From Lichina pygmaea (lineage: Eukaryota; Ascomycota; Lichinomycetes; Lichinales; Lichinaceae): DNA of 64,000 nucleotides. The notes below the pieces were generated by a model, which worked only from the letters and a program-made list of their open reading frames with translations, did no database searches and was not told the origin of the DNA. Location: NCBI GenBank assembly GCA_963422465.1, contig OY730174.1, positions 1,612,001 to 1,676,000 of the forward strand. The letters run 5' to 3'. Within the stretch, counting starts at the first letter, position 1, and each line of letters begins with the position of its first letter. This document shows positions 46,337 through 58,674 of this stretch, piece by piece. The position numbers and the translations under genes are program-made.

Positions 46337-48930
46337 CGGCCTCTTGGTATGTCGAGCCATGGTCATCGCCGGCAGCGGCTCCGCCCTGAGGAAGCTGACC
46401 GGCGGCTTCGTTACGGTCTCCGTTGGCGATGACCACCTCGCCGGTCCCCTGCTGGCCATCCTCGGTCAGGCCCGGGTGCTTCGGCTCGCAGCCTTGAGCG
46501 AAGAATAGCCTGGCCGGGGCGGTGGTCGAGTCGTTTGATATGGCGTATTGGTTTCCTGTTCGCCGATGATCAGTCTCGGGGAAGAGTACTCGGCACGCAG
46601 GCCGAGGCAGATGACAGCCGTAGAAGCTTGCATCAAGCTGTAGGAACAGAAACTAGCGTAGAGTCGCACCTCTAGGAACCTGGAACATCCCCCCTCGACT
46701 CATGCGAAAGGTCGTCCCCGAGATCTCGACGTTGACTTTACCCGCCACGATGCAGAACACCATCTGCATCTTCCGAGAATTCTTCGGCCGCTTGACCCCC
46801 AGCGGAGGCAGCTCGACCATGCCGGCGGCGAAGAACGGCAACGCCACCGTCTTGGCGTATTTGAACGAGTTGTTGTTGGTGGGCACCTGCAGCGCCGACA
46901 TGGCTACCGCCGAGTATGCGATCTCTAAAGCCACGGATGGTCAGCCTTGCATCGAAGACGCGCGCTTCGAGCAGACCGTCGAACCCGCTGGCAGGGCGAC
47001 AGGAACCAACGCTCACCGTCTTCAACCAGGTAGTCCAGACCGTCTTCCAATTCGTGATCCCACAGTCGCACCGGCCCGCCGACGACGCCCGGATCCTCCT
47101 CCCACGGCTCCCGCTTCTCGTCCTCGGGAATGAGGTACGGTTTTGGCTTGTTCCTGGCTCCTTTGGGCCGGCCGCGGCCGCGCTTGACCTTGTCGGCCGC
47201 AGCGGCCGCCGCGGCCGCCTTTGCCTTTGCCCTCGCGTGCGCTATTGCCGTTCCCGCCGAGTAAAACGCCACCTGTTTTGGGTCCGGTGGCTGTGTCGTC
47301 GTTCGAGCTGGGCTGTTGCGGTTGCTCGGATCAGACCCACGGCCAGTGTCAGGATTTTCGGATCTGAACCTGTCGGTAGCCTTGGACCCGAAGGGATCGT
47401 ACATGAGAAAGGCCGGTGGTTTGGTGACGGCCACCTGAGAAGCCTGCGTCACCGCCGACCTGAGCACTCCAGACTGGTCGACCGGATTCTCCTCGACTCG
47501 CTGCAGCGGTTCGCGCGTGGCTCTCGGCGGAGGCTGGGTGCCAGCGCGATCCAGATGACCACCTCGAGGGACTCCACGACGACCACCGTCCGCAGAGCCG
47601 CGACGATGGGCAGACGGCTCCTCTGTAGTCGCTCTGGGTTGCTCCGTCGTCAGAGGCACGCGGGGCTCGTCGACCGGATTCTCTCGGATTGTTTGTAGCG
47701 GCTGGCGCGTGGTCCCAAGTCCAGGGCGATTCTGATCGTATCCTTGAGGAACGCCCCGGGGAGCGATGTCTGCCGAGCCACCTCGTTCGACGGAGGGCTC
47801 GTCGATAGAGACCGTGGGTTGCTCGCGCTTCCGCTTCAGATTGGATGGAGCGGCGTCGTCAAGGTCGTCTCCCACCGGTCTCCACGGCGGCGACGCTTCC
47901 ATGGCGGCCACTGTCGACGTCGCATTTGGCTCTTTCGCTGTCGCTGCCACGACCTCTTCTTCCGCGGACAGAGTGCGTTTCTGGCCCGTTCCTCTCCTCG
48001 GTGTCGCAAAGAGTCCGTCATCGTTCGACTCGCCCTCCTTCCTGAGAGACGTCGTACGCGCGTTGGCATCGAGCTTCGACGGCGACGGTCTTGGCGATCT
48101 CCACAGGTCTCGTCTCATCGGCGACGGTGCTTTGGTTGGGATCACCCTTGCGAGATCCGTGCCATCCGCTGCTGCCTCCTGCGGCTTGCTCGGCTGCCGC
48201 TCACGTTCCGGCAAGGACTGTCTTGTCCTCTTTGGCGCCGGTTCGTCTGCCTCCTCTTCGGGCTGTTGTCGCGGTGGCGGTATGACTGGCGGCGTGCGAG
48301 GCCTTGGGGGCCGACCTTCGCCGCGCTTGGTGGCCACGGTCGTCGCCTGCCTGGGCGGACTTTGGATGACGACATTGCGGCTCGGTGTCGACGGGGTCCT
48401 TGCTCGTCGTGCAGATCGTTGTGGCGACGGAGAGCCGGGATGCGAATTGTGTCGAGCGGGGCTACGAACCTTGATCGCACTCGGTAGCTTGGGGATTGCG
48501 ACGACCACATCGCGGCTCGGTGTCGATGGGGGTTGTGCGCGCCGCGTAGATTGTTCTGCCGATGGTGATCCGGGCGGCCGATTTCGAGCAGGGCTACGCG
48601 CCTTAGTCGGGCTCGCTGTTTTGGCGGGACCTTGGATGTCACCGCTGCGGCCCGGTGTCGATGGGGCCTTTGCGTGCTGCGTAGATCGGGGTGGTGGGTT
48701 TCGAGCGGGGCTACGATCTTTGATTGGACTCGCTGGCTTGGCCGGGGACGAGAAGAGGCCCTCGACGCGCTCAATGCCATGCTCATCGCGCTCATTCTCT
48801 CGCAACGTAACTCCAGTTTTCCTTTGATCAAAGCGTCAGACGGCATGTTCACATAGGTGCGACACGAACGACGCGAGTCATACCTCCCCTGGACACCGAC
48901 GTTGAAGTAGCTCGTCTGCCTGGCCTTCAT
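45188..48930 (-). CDS. MIF2: Centromere protein CENP-C/Mif2 homologue
   Basis: Inner-kinetochore protein linking CENP-A nucleosomes to the outer kinetochore. Exons: complement 48884-48930, 47017-48821, 46670-46924, 45678-46555, 45188-45634; 1143 residues, all junctions in phase. Exon 1 joins exon 2 to give TSYFNVGVQGRKTGVTLREN and DEHGIERVEGLFSS, the fungal Mif2 N-terminal motif. Residues about 40-150 carry three SPxK-RSPAR repeats. Near residue 570 is an AT-hook-like KRGRGRPKGARNKPKP, then EEDPGVVGGPVRLWDHELED. Exons 3-4 encode the dimerising cupin domain (YAKTVALPFFAAGMVELPPL, KMQMVFCIVAGKVNVEISGT, GGMFQVPRGNQYAISN, ARLFFAQGCEP). A long tail with Asp runs and a basic RAGARAG/Lys-Pro end follows. 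I find no clear RRSxR...YW CENP-C motif. The last exon is the least certain. Confidence 0.88.
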
Positions 48931-49504
48931 GCCGACGATGTCGCAAACTCAAGCGTCTGCTTTGATGTCTTCCCAAGGTATAATCCGTGCCGTACGTACG
49001 CGACGCGCAAATGCGAGAGCAGTCGGGGTCCCAGACCGAACGGCTGTCTTCGGCGCCGACGTCGATCGCACTGCGACGGAAACAAGTCAACACACCATAC
49101 TCCTCACTGTCCCCGCTTTCGACCATCATGATCACCGACTCACCAGTCTCCCCTGAACAAAGCATCAGAAACTCGTCATGGCCATCTCGAGCAGCGAAGT
49201 CGTCTTTCGAGCTGGTCCTCTGGCGGATGGTCGGCACTCTGAACGGCGGTAGTCGCTTCCCTTCTGGTCGCTGTTCTTTTCGGCGCTTGTCGCGACTTTC
49301 CGTCGGCGGTCGCCACGGGCCGGTACAAAAAGCAAACAAGGAAGGACCTTAAAGTCGGGCGCAACGGAACGCGTCGAGGGGTCATCAACGTCGATTAATT
49401 AGGCAAAATGTAAACAGTGCCATTACCCACCGGTGCCATCACTTTTGTGCCGACGCCGACAAGGGGCGAGACGGACCGGCTTCAGAGTGCATTGACGGCC
49501 TACG
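48931..49504. promoter_or_regulatory. Divergent interval MIF2/RNH201
   Basis: A 574-bp interval between two divergent start codons. GTACGTACGCGACGCG lies near 48990. Open frames here are not recognisable proteins. Confidence 0.35.
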
Positions 49505-50873
49505 ATGGACCCTGAACTCGACGCTCAGGGGATCGCCCAAGAAACACCTCCGCAAGACACCTTCATCGCGCCTTCTATCGATCATTCGCGTCTCGTGACC
49601 GGGCGCTCGTACGCATATTACTCTGCCATACCGAGCCTCCTCTCCAGCGACAAGACCTCGACCGACCACGATGGCTTGTCCACCGAATGTGTCCTCGGCA
49701 TCGACGAGGCTGGTCGAGGGCCTGTCCTTGGTACGTCATCTTCACCCTGCTTCGTCCGTCTCCCACTCGGACCTGGAGGTTGACGAGCTTTCTCGTACAG
49801 GACCGATGGTCTACTCCTCCTTCTACGTCCCTCTCGGCAGCCACCGATCACTGCTGGCGGACCGACATCGCTTTGACGACTCCAAAGCGCTGACGCCACA
49901 GACGCGCTCGAACCTGATGCGAACGCTCTGCACGTCCTCGACCGATCTGCACGCGACATGCGGCTGGGCCGTCAAGGTCATGTCGGCGCGGGATCTGTCG
50001 GCGGGAATGCTGCGTCCGGCGGGGGCGTACAATCTCAACGCCCAGGCCATGGACGCCACGATCGAGCTGATCCGAGGCGTGCTAGCGCAGGGCATCAACG
50101 TCAAGGAGATGTACGTCGACACGGTCGGGGCGCCGCAGACGTACCAGAACAAGCTGTCGAGGATCTTCCCGACCATCTCGATCACGGTGGCGAAGAAGGC
50201 CGATTCGCTCTATCCTTGCGTGTCGGCGGCGTCGGTGTGTGCCAAGGTGACGCGGGACGCCGCCTTGGAGGTGCTGTACGAGGCTCTGTCGAGTCAATCC
50301 TCGACGCGGCCGCCGTCCGCGGGTGGGTCCGCACCGGCACGGCCCTCGGGCGAGGTGACTGCGACCGACAAGACGTCTCGATCGTCCGCGTCCTTGCAGG
50401 AGGGAGGCTGGGGCTCAGGCTACCCTTCGGACAGCCGATGTTCGACGTGGCTGAAGCAGAACATGAACCCTGTCTTCGGCTGGGGTCACGAATGTCGCTT
50501 CAGCTGGAGTACGGCCAAGGACATGCTCGAAGGTCACGGCAGCAGCGCGTCAAGCACGAGTCGGGGCCGCGGCAACCCTAGTAGTTTTACTAGTACGGGC
50601 GCCACGAGAAGAGCAACAAAGAATACCCCCACCACGGCCTCCACCAGCGCTGGCACGCCCAAAGATATCACCACAGACATTCGAACAGTACGAGTGACCT
50701 GGCCAGACCCATCCAATCTGTCAGTCGAAGACGAGGAGAGACATCGAGTGACGGATTACTTGATAGGCTCGACGACGACGGCGTCCGAGGAGATGGCCAA
50801 CGGTGGTGGTATCAAGAGACGTGACGAGATGGAGGGCTGGTTCGGCAATGCTCTCTCAGAGGCGGTTTTCTGA
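49505..50873 (+). CDS. RNH201: Ribonuclease H2 catalytic subunit
   Basis: Cleaves RNA of RNA:DNA hybrids and initiates removal of single ribonucleotides from genomic DNA. Exons: 49505-49730 and 49801-50873; 432 residues. The first catalytic pair is in CVLGIDEAGRGPVLG, which spans the intron to GPMVYSSFYVPL. Then come RFDDSKALTPQTRSNLM, YNLNAQAMDATIELIRGVLA, EMYVDTVGAPQTYQNKLSRI (third acidic residue), TVAKKADSLYPCVSAASVCA and KVTRDAALE (fourth), then GWGHECRFSWSTAKDMLE. Two low-complexity Ser/Thr-rich inserts enlarge the protein relative to the usual 300-340 residues: one after EALSSQ and one before the C-terminal DIRTVRVTWPDP. Confidence 0.95.
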
Positions 50874-52032
50874 CCTGATCTGGTCTGGTGGTGTGGGGTG
50901 TGTAGGGGGAGATTTGGTTGGAGGGAGGGGGTTTGGAGAGGGAGAGAGTATTTGTTTGGAGCGCCTCATTCCCACATCTGAAACGTGGAAGTAAAGCTGA
51001 CGGAGTGGTAAAGGGCATCCTGAGTTCAATCACAGGTTTGATCACAGGTTTAAATCACGGGTTCAATTTCAGCTTCGATCACAGGATCAATTACTGGATC
51101 AATCACCCGGGTCCAATCTCGGCTTCGATCACGGGTTCAATGGCAATAAAGTTCGTCATAGGTTTCAATGTCGAGTTCAAGTCTCTAATCCAATGCCCAG
51201 TTCAATGCCCAGTTCAATGCCCTGATTTGATTGCCCAAGTCCAATCTCTAGTCTCCTTGTCAATCCGAGAGACCGACTTTGTACGTGCTATACATCTCCG
51301 TACATGCTGTACGTACGTACAGTACGTACTACATATGGTAAAACATGCCATAGGTGCCATGGGTGCTGTATGTGCTGTACGTACAGCATGTACGAGTACT
51401 GTACGTGCCAGGCCTGCTGTACACGCCATATACAAAGCCCATACACGCTATACATGCTATACAAACCATATAAACCATGCATGCCATACGTCCTGAGTCA
51501 AGTTACACCATGTCCAAGTACAGGTCAGCCCAACACCCTTCCAGTCAGACCAAGACGTCCAGCACACCCCGCACCTCGTACACCCATCCGTGCCACCATC
51601 CCGCGTCAGGTGGTTGACCCACTGAGCAACCCACTCATTACTCCGTACGTCAGAAAACTTCTTTGCTCCTTCTCTTCTCCTTCGTCGGCGTCGGCGGTGA
51701 AAGGAGAAGAATGGCTGGGTGCTGTAGCTTTGTCAATGGAAAGAACATGCGGAAAGGCATTCTTGGAAGAATCGACGGGGCTGTGTTTGTTGTTGAAGGA
51801 GAAGAAGAAGAAGAATATGATGATGATGGGCTGAAGAAGGATGATTGGTTGGACGAGAAGAAGAAGAGGAAAAAGAAGGAAGACTGATCACACTCAAGAT
51901 CGTGAAGAGGTTGAAGATGACTGGAGAATATTGGTATAACATTGCTAAAAGTAAATCACAAGTGAATATGATGGTGGTGGCGGTGGCATGTTGGCCGCGA
52001 CATCTTTCTTCTTCAAACGTGACTTGCTGGAT
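50874..52032. other. Intergenic with degenerate repeats
   Basis: A degenerate TCAATCACAGGTTTGA-like repeat runs from about 51028 to 51250, followed by GTAC and ATACA-type words (51280-51500) and a GAAGAAG-rich stretch (51790-51890). No gene recognised. Confidence 0.45.
51028..51250 (+). repeat. Degenerate short tandem repeat
   Basis: Successive 14-18-nt units resembling GGTTCAATCACAGG and later GCCCAGTTCAAT; diverged but clearly iterated. Confidence 0.6.
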
Positions 52033-53248
52033 TTACTTCCCGGCGCGATAAGCGTTCCACAACTGGAAGATGCGTGTGCGTTGGTCGGGCGTGAAGGTTT
52101 GATAACTGCATCGGACGGAGGAGGAGGAGGAGAAGAAGCGCCGTTAGCAGAAGTACAGAGGTACGTTCATCCGGGTGGTAATCCATATAAACGTGGGGGA
52201 GGAGGGAAAGGGGGGAAGACGCCGACTCGAAAGAGGAAGAAAGAGAAAAAGAGGAAACCCACCATTCGTCGAAACTATAGTCCATGAAATTGTGAATCAG
52301 GTCGAGACCGGGTAGATCGGGACAGCTGTCCTTGGGCGGGTCGGTGGGGCAGCCGTCGGTGGACTGGCTCTGGGGCGGGGTGTCGACGATGTAGTCGCCC
52401 GCGCCGCCGCACGAGTAGCCCTGGAAGACGTGGAGCAGGCCGAGCCAGTGGCCGGTCTCGTGCACGGCCGTCTGGCCCTCGTCGTAGCCGTAGAGGCCGC
52501 CGCCGGGCACGGTGCCGGCGGCGACGGTGCAGCCGTCGAGCGCGTAGAGGCTCGGGTCGGTCGCCGCCGCGGACGACAGTGGGCCCGGCACCGAGCACGA
52601 GCCGAGCACGCCCGTGTCCAGCGACGTTTGGAAGTAGATGTTGAGGGCGGCGTAGGTGCCGCGGCGCAAGGTGCGCTTCATGACCCGCTCGTCCGAGCCG
52701 CTCGCCCACGTGTCGTTGACCGTGCGTGTCACGGCTTGCAGCTTGAAGAAGATGCCGTACCGCGCGAACGAGCCCGACAGCCGGTCGAACTGCCGCTGCA
52801 TCTGGTACGCCGTCACGCGCTCGATCTGGTCCGCGCTCGTCACCAGGTGCAGGTACGTGTCGATCTGGAGCTGCTGTGCCTGGCGGCGCTCGTGCTCGAC
52901 ATGCCGCCGCGCCCGCGAGGCCGCCGAGCCCAGCGGGAGCGTGCTGCCGCCCTTGACCGATGCCAGGTCCGCCTCATGCAGCGCCGACAGCATTGCCATC
53001 ACCTCGGGCCCGGGCTCTGGTGTGCCGCACTGGAACTGTCGTCGCGCGAGTCTACTTCCGTTGGTCTCTGGGGCGGAGGAGGACGTCGACGGCCGGGCAC
53101 CATCTCGACGTTCGAGGTGCGGGCCCATGGGGGTGAAGTCCTCGACGACGGCAGCGCCGAGGGCGGAGTCGACGAGGAGGCAGACGACGACCAGGATCAG
53201 CCACGACACGGGCCTTCCATCTGAGCAGACCATGACACGAGGCATCAT
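52033..53248 (-). CDS. Secreted M43-family metalloprotease
   Basis: Predicted extracellular zinc endopeptidase (pappalysin/cytophagalysin-like, common as secreted proteases of filamentous fungi). Exons: complement 52263-53248 and 52033-52105; 352 residues. The start is 53248 or the in-frame ATG at 53233; either gives a signal segment (PVSWLILVVVCLLVDSALGA). A Ser-rich spacer with ARRQFQCGTPEP follows, then IDTYLHLVTS. Next come TYAALNIYFQTSLDTGVLGS and the extended zinc site VHETGHWLGLLHVFQG (HExxHxxGxxH), then CGGAGDYIVDTPPQ and the Met-turn LIHNFMDYSFDE. The splice with donor GTGGGT restores DECYQTFTPDQRTRIFQLWN, the usual family C-terminus, which fixes the intron. Confidence 0.93.
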
Positions 53249-55320
53249 CCTGTTCGCAACGACAATAACCAATGCTAGGGTTCTTGAGCGGTGCACAGAG
53301 TGGACCGACGACGAGGTTTATTCCTCGGGTTGGCTCAGATATCGAAAGCAGTTGTAATGCGGTGTCTTCCAGCGACGTACTTCTCGTCCAGGACCGACAG
53401 GAGACCAGGAAGGAAAGCAACTTGATCCAGGTCCAGGAGAGTACCGTAGTAACAGCGGAACAAGCGGAAAGATGAACAATAGCATGCACAGTCAGGGAGC
53501 GAGACATGTGCGTAAATGAAGAAACGTAGATGAAGGACCGTCCAAGCCCTCCTTGCAAAGAAGGAGGGGGGAAGATGGACAACAGTCCAGCCCGCCCTTG
53601 GTCATCTCAGTTGATGCTCGACAATGAACCGGGACTGTAGGTTCGCCGACGTTGGATCGTGCGCAACGAGATGGGTTCCGGCTCTTGGGCGTGTCCATCG
53701 GTTTCGGGGCCCCTCTATTGTCATACCACCTCCCCCCAAAAAAAAGATGAAAACGGACACAGCATAACACCATAACGCTCGGTTCGAGCGACTGTTGGTG
53801 TTGTGTAGTATTCATTCCACCCGGTCATCGAGGATGGAAACATTTGGATGATAGCGTCGGGGACCAGCTTCCTCGTCTTCTCCATTGCTTCTGCGACGCT
53901 CCCGCTCCTGCGCATACTCTCGCGCACGATACCGCCAGTACGGTATCGAACAAGCCCCCATAAAAGATGGCGCAAATACGTGGAGCTAAGAGCCACAGGA
54001 AGACCTGAAACAAAGAGCAAGGACTGAAAACAACAACGACAACGACAAGTGACGAGACTTGTCCTTGATCCCTGAAGAGAAAATCTTCTCGCTGCATGCG
54101 GAACATATCATTTGCATGTCACTCATTTGTGGTCACGCAAACAGCGATTGGGTTTGGGGAGGGCGGCGGCGGAAAGGAAGGTGCTACTCTGTACAGTACC
54201 CTGTACTGGAACTCAAGATCAAGATATGTCATGTTAAATCTCCAGTCAGTGAAAGATTGAAAGAATTGTAGAGAGGAGAGAGATTGGGGTTCTCCATGCC
54301 CGAACGACCACGTCTGCTGACTAATTCGCTCTCTATCGTACAGTACGGTACCCCTTACGTACGTACGTACTACACTGGTGCCCAATCCTCCTTCGGGCAC
54401 CTGCCCGTGCCACGCCACGTATAGTACGTGTGTGGGCCTACTGTACAGTACAGTACATATGCCTAACTGTTTCAGAGCGTAAGAGACTGCTGTAATTATA
54501 CCTCTGTACTTGTTGCGACACTCTTTCCATGCACTGCCATGCACTGCCATGCTCTCATACATCACGCTCGTCACAAAAGATCGCCACCGTGTCGCGTCCT
54601 GACTTGCAGCCTCGATCGAGACTCTTGATGCAGCCTCCATTCAGACCTTGACGCATCCTCCATTCAGACCTTGACACAGCCTCCATTCAGGCTCTGACGC
54701 AACCTCTGTTCAGAACTCGACAGAGGCTCCATTCAAACTTGAGAAAGCGATACCAAAGCAATGCAAACAACACAAGTAGGAGCACCAGCATCACCAGCAC
54801 CAGCACCAGCAGCAACTGCAACCCTGAACCCAAAAACAGGGGAAAAGAAAAAGAGAAATCACAGCTCCAGCGTCCCCTCCAAGTTCCCCAAAGTCACAAA
54901 AAGAAGGGCAGGTCGCAAAGAAGGCGAGAGAAGAGGACGTACCCATGAGACGGCGTGCCACAAATATGCGACGTTCAGTTAATGGAAGGGAAGAAGGGGA
55001 AAGAAGGATGGAAAGGGGAGACTGCAAGAGAAGACAAGAAAGTGGAAGGACATGGGGGATGAAAATAGACGGAAGGAAAAAGATACGAGGAGAGGAAGAA
55101 AGAAAGAAAGAGGGCTGCAGAGTCGGAGGAAGGAAAAGAGAAGAAGATGGATCAAGCATCTCTGACCGAGGGGAAGCAGACTTGATTTACTGCGGAAAAA
55201 ACTCCCTCTTCCCTCCCTCTCTCCCCCTTGGTCCCTCCTCCCATTCCCCCTCGACCTTCAACGCTGCATCCTCCCCCATCCCAACAAGAACGCGCAAAGC
55301 AACCCAGGAAGAGAAAACAA
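53249..55320. other. Intergenic, repeats only
   Basis: No gene recognised between the M43 gene and CDC50. It includes a GTACGTACGTAC patch (54350-54450), the 23-bp tandem repeat at 54606-54742 and a purine-rich stretch (54990-55150). Confidence 0.45.
54606..54742 (+). repeat. 23-bp tandem repeat, about 6 copies
   Basis: Units like GCATCCTCCATTCAGACCTT plus GAC, iterated with increasing divergence to the right. Confidence 0.75.
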
Positions 55321-57582
55321 TCACGCAGCCGACGGTCGAACATCCCTGCCCGTGGCCGTTGCGCCGGCGGCGGCCGCGGTATTCGGACCGGTCGTTGTCG
55401 TTGCCGCCCCCGCCGTACCTTGATCGTTGTTCCACGACAGGTAAGTGTGGTCGCCCAATTTCCTTGTCTGCATGTCAGAAAAGAATCGATTGCACGTCAC
55501 GCGAGAGAGGATCAATCGATTGGACGGTTGGCTGTTACGAGATGACAAGAGAGGCCAAGAGAAGAAAGCGAAAAGGGAGAGGGTGGAGGAAAGAGATGCT
55601 TGATCGCGGGAGAAAGATGTATATGAAAAGGATCAGAGGGAACGAGATGTAGAAGGGAGGATGTATGCATGTGGAGATGTGGGAAAGGAACGAGGAGTAG
55701 AGAATGGGAGGATGAACAGTTGGAGCCCCCCTCCATCTTTCTCTCTCCATCTCGCCAACTAACTCTCCAACGCCAAATTCCAAAGCGTTAAAAAAAAGAA
55801 ATATATAGAAACACACCTCGGCTTGATGAAATGCATGCCGGTGAAGAGCGCGCCGAGGACGATGCAGATGCCACCGACGACAATGTAGGCGATGCCCAAA
55901 AAGGGATTCTTGCCGCCCATGACGGTGCGGGTCGAGATGACGATGGATTTGGTACCGCCGTAGGCGGTGACGGGGAAGTCTGTGGTGTGTGTCAGATGGG
56001 GGTCAGCATGTGTGTAGACCCAGGGGAGGGGGCAGGGATCAGATTGGAAGATCTTGATGACACCCATCTCTCTCGTCTCCTAGACTTCCAGAGAGAAAAA
56101 GATAAAAGAGAGAGATAGAGAAGAACCCCCCCCCCCCCTCTTTTTTCCCCCCTCTTCTCCCCCAGGAAAAGACGACGAACGACGACGACGACGACGACGA
56201 CAACGACGACAAACGAATGACACTCGTAGAGCGACGTAAAAAGTATCGTCACGAATCCCCGCGTCTGTCCTTCTTGGAAAAGAAAAGAACAGAGACAAAA
56301 CTCACCGTCTCGAATGTCGATCCGATACCTCCCAGCAACCATGACGTCGTCGTCGTTGCGCAGCGCGAGCTTGCTGAACGTGGGCAGGCCGGCGGTGCGC
56401 ATCCAGACCATGAAGCTCTCGTCGTCCTCGAGGGCCGGGGGCGGTTGGTCGTCGGTGTAGCCGTCCGGGAAGCGACGCTGCCAGTTGGGCGGCGGCGCCA
56501 CCTCGTACCACTTGTACTCCGTCTTCCCGTACAGCGACCGGTCGCTGTCCCAGGCGATGCCGCGCTGGCTCATCTCGTAGGTGCGGTTGTCGACGTTCTC
56601 GGCCGGCACGTTCAGCTGCACCGGGCTCGTGAACGTGTCGTTGAACAACGAGTTCGCGATGAGGCCGCACGGGTAGTACGCGTACCCGGTCGCGTTGAGC
56701 TCGAGCGGGTTGCAGGCGCTCGACGCGATGGACCCGTTCGACACGAACCGGCCCTTGAGCTGGCTCTGGTCGTACGACTTGACGTAGCGTCGGTGGTTCT
56801 GGTAGAAGTTCGTGAGGCGGTAGTAGAGCAGCACCGGCGGGCCGATATTCTGCGGGATCGTGAACTCGAGCGAGCACACGCTCGTGTTGGTCGGCTTGGC
56901 GTAAAGCACCTCCGTCGTGTTGCTCTTCCACCGGGGCCGGTTGACGTGGGAGTTGTTCGAGGCCCGGAAGGACATGCTGACCTTGTTGGCCGGCATCTCG
57001 GCGAAGACGCTGGCGTCATCTCCCCGGGGCGCGTCCGTGGCGCATTTCGAGTAGTCGAGCACGAGTTCCTGGACCTGTCCGGCGGTGAGCAGCCAGCGTC
57101 GGGTCACGCCGGATGTGGATTTGCCTGGGGGGGGGGGGGGGGGGCCTCACCTGCGAACTCGCCCAGAGGAGCAAGCCACCGATGGGCGCAAAGATGATGC
57201 CAATGGCAAAGAAGAGGGGTAGAACCGTTCTCGGCGTGAGGATGGGTCTAGAGGAGGCGGTCCGACGTCAGCAGCGTGTACCGCGATATCAATCGGTCGT
57301 CGAGCGACATACTGCCACGCTTTTAATCGCTGCTGCCGAAAGGCGGTATCTGTCGATCGGAAACAGAAAGACCGTCAGCCGACACGCTCGAGCACATCCA
57401 ATCGATCCTCGTCGCCCTCGTCGTCCCCGTCGTGACCCGCGACAGATGTGCTCGGGATGGAGTGCTCGCGAGGGGGGCCTACTCGGAGGTCGTCGGCTCT
57501 TCGTCTTGGTGTCGACACTGCCGTCCTTCGATCCACCTTGCTGATCCATCGAGTCCGTGTGGACCGGTTCGGGGTTTGGCAT
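55321..57582 (-). CDS. CDC50: Cdc50/Lem3-family flippase subunit
   Basis: Beta subunit of P4-ATPase phospholipid flippases, needed for their ER exit and activity. Exons: complement 57483-57582, 57313-57349, 57151-57247, 56306-57074, 55817-55979, 55321-55462; 435 residues, all junctions in phase. After a short hydrophilic N-terminus come [20 protein letters not shown] and the first membrane segment [20 protein letters not shown]. The lumenal domain has paired Cys and N-glycosylation sites (NNSH, NNTT-like SNTTE, NGSI, NATG, NDTF) and the signatures [36 protein letters not shown] and [19 protein letters not shown] second membrane segment ([20 protein letters not shown]) and cytosolic [17 protein letters not shown] close it. 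Intron 3 contains an 18-nt poly-C (sense strand). Confidence 0.95.
57127..57144 (+). repeat. Poly-G run, 18 nt, inside a CDC50 intron
   Basis: On the sense strand of CDC50 this is a C tract a few bases after the donor and upstream of the acceptor used. Confidence 0.8.
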
Positions 57583-58653
57583 GGTTGCCGACGACTGCTT
57601 TCTGGGTGTTGGTGCCGGTCCGGTGTCGTCGTCGTCCCTCGTCGTCCCTTGTCGGATGGGCGGCGTCGTGGCCGTTTCCCGCGCTACTACGTGTGTCCGA
57701 CGGCGACCGGCGATACTTTGCACCGATATCACGTGGCTAACGTCCGCCGCATCTAAGCCTGGGCTATTTTAAACCCCACGTGCCTTAGAAATCCAACCCA
57801 ACTGTGCACACCTTCCCAAACTTACAGCGCTGGAAAGTCGCCGTTCACCTTCGCAGCTCTCCAGCGACGTCAGCGGTACGCTATACTTTTTCGCCCATCG
57901 TACCTCTGTATATACGGCTCGTAAGACTCGTATGAAAGCTTCTCAGTATGTAACGTAGGTACAGTGGAGTCCAGTCCCCTTCTCTCTGAGCACACTACCC
58001 CTGACTACTTACCCTCCATACAAGTTTCAGATCCACAAATTTCCCCAAGACACTTTGTACTGTATACTCCTCAACATCTCTCTCTAATCTTATCCAAGCC
58101 TGGTAGCAGGGTCTAGGTCACTGTCTAGGCAAAGCTACAGTGAACTTGATCTAAGTAACATCATGAACAAGATAAGTTGATTGGTTGACTAGCAATGAAC
58201 AAGAGATGATGAGTGCTACGATAGCTATAATATAATCAGGGAGCTCACAGAGCTCCTGCCAAACTAGGCACCTGCCTCAGGACCAGCCCCAGCTCAGCTG
58301 AACAATAATAAGCCAGCCAGGCTGACTGTGTTCTGGCACCCAGGTCCTCTAGCTGTAGCCATGACATAGCCCTGGTGATTATTCTGTCAGAGTTTCCATG
58401 AAAAAAAAGACTCCATGTTAATGTCTAGAGGTTCTGAGCATGTGAGTGGCTTGACAGCAAAATCACAGTTGGTAGAGTGACTGAGAATAAAAATAAGACT
58501 AGAAATAGAATGTACTTATGTGGAGAAGTTCTGTGTCTGATGATTTTGATGGAAAGTAGATCAAAACTGCAAGAATTGTGGTGAATATAGGAAGTGAAAA
58601 GCTCTGCAAGCTGTATCTCAGATTGAAGAGAGGGAGAGGGAAGAGAGTTCATT

Positions 58654-58674
58654 GGGGGGGGGGGGGGGGGGGGG
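58654..58674 (+). repeat. Poly-G run, 21 nt
   Basis: Uninterrupted G tract in the AT-richer block. Confidence 0.8.
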
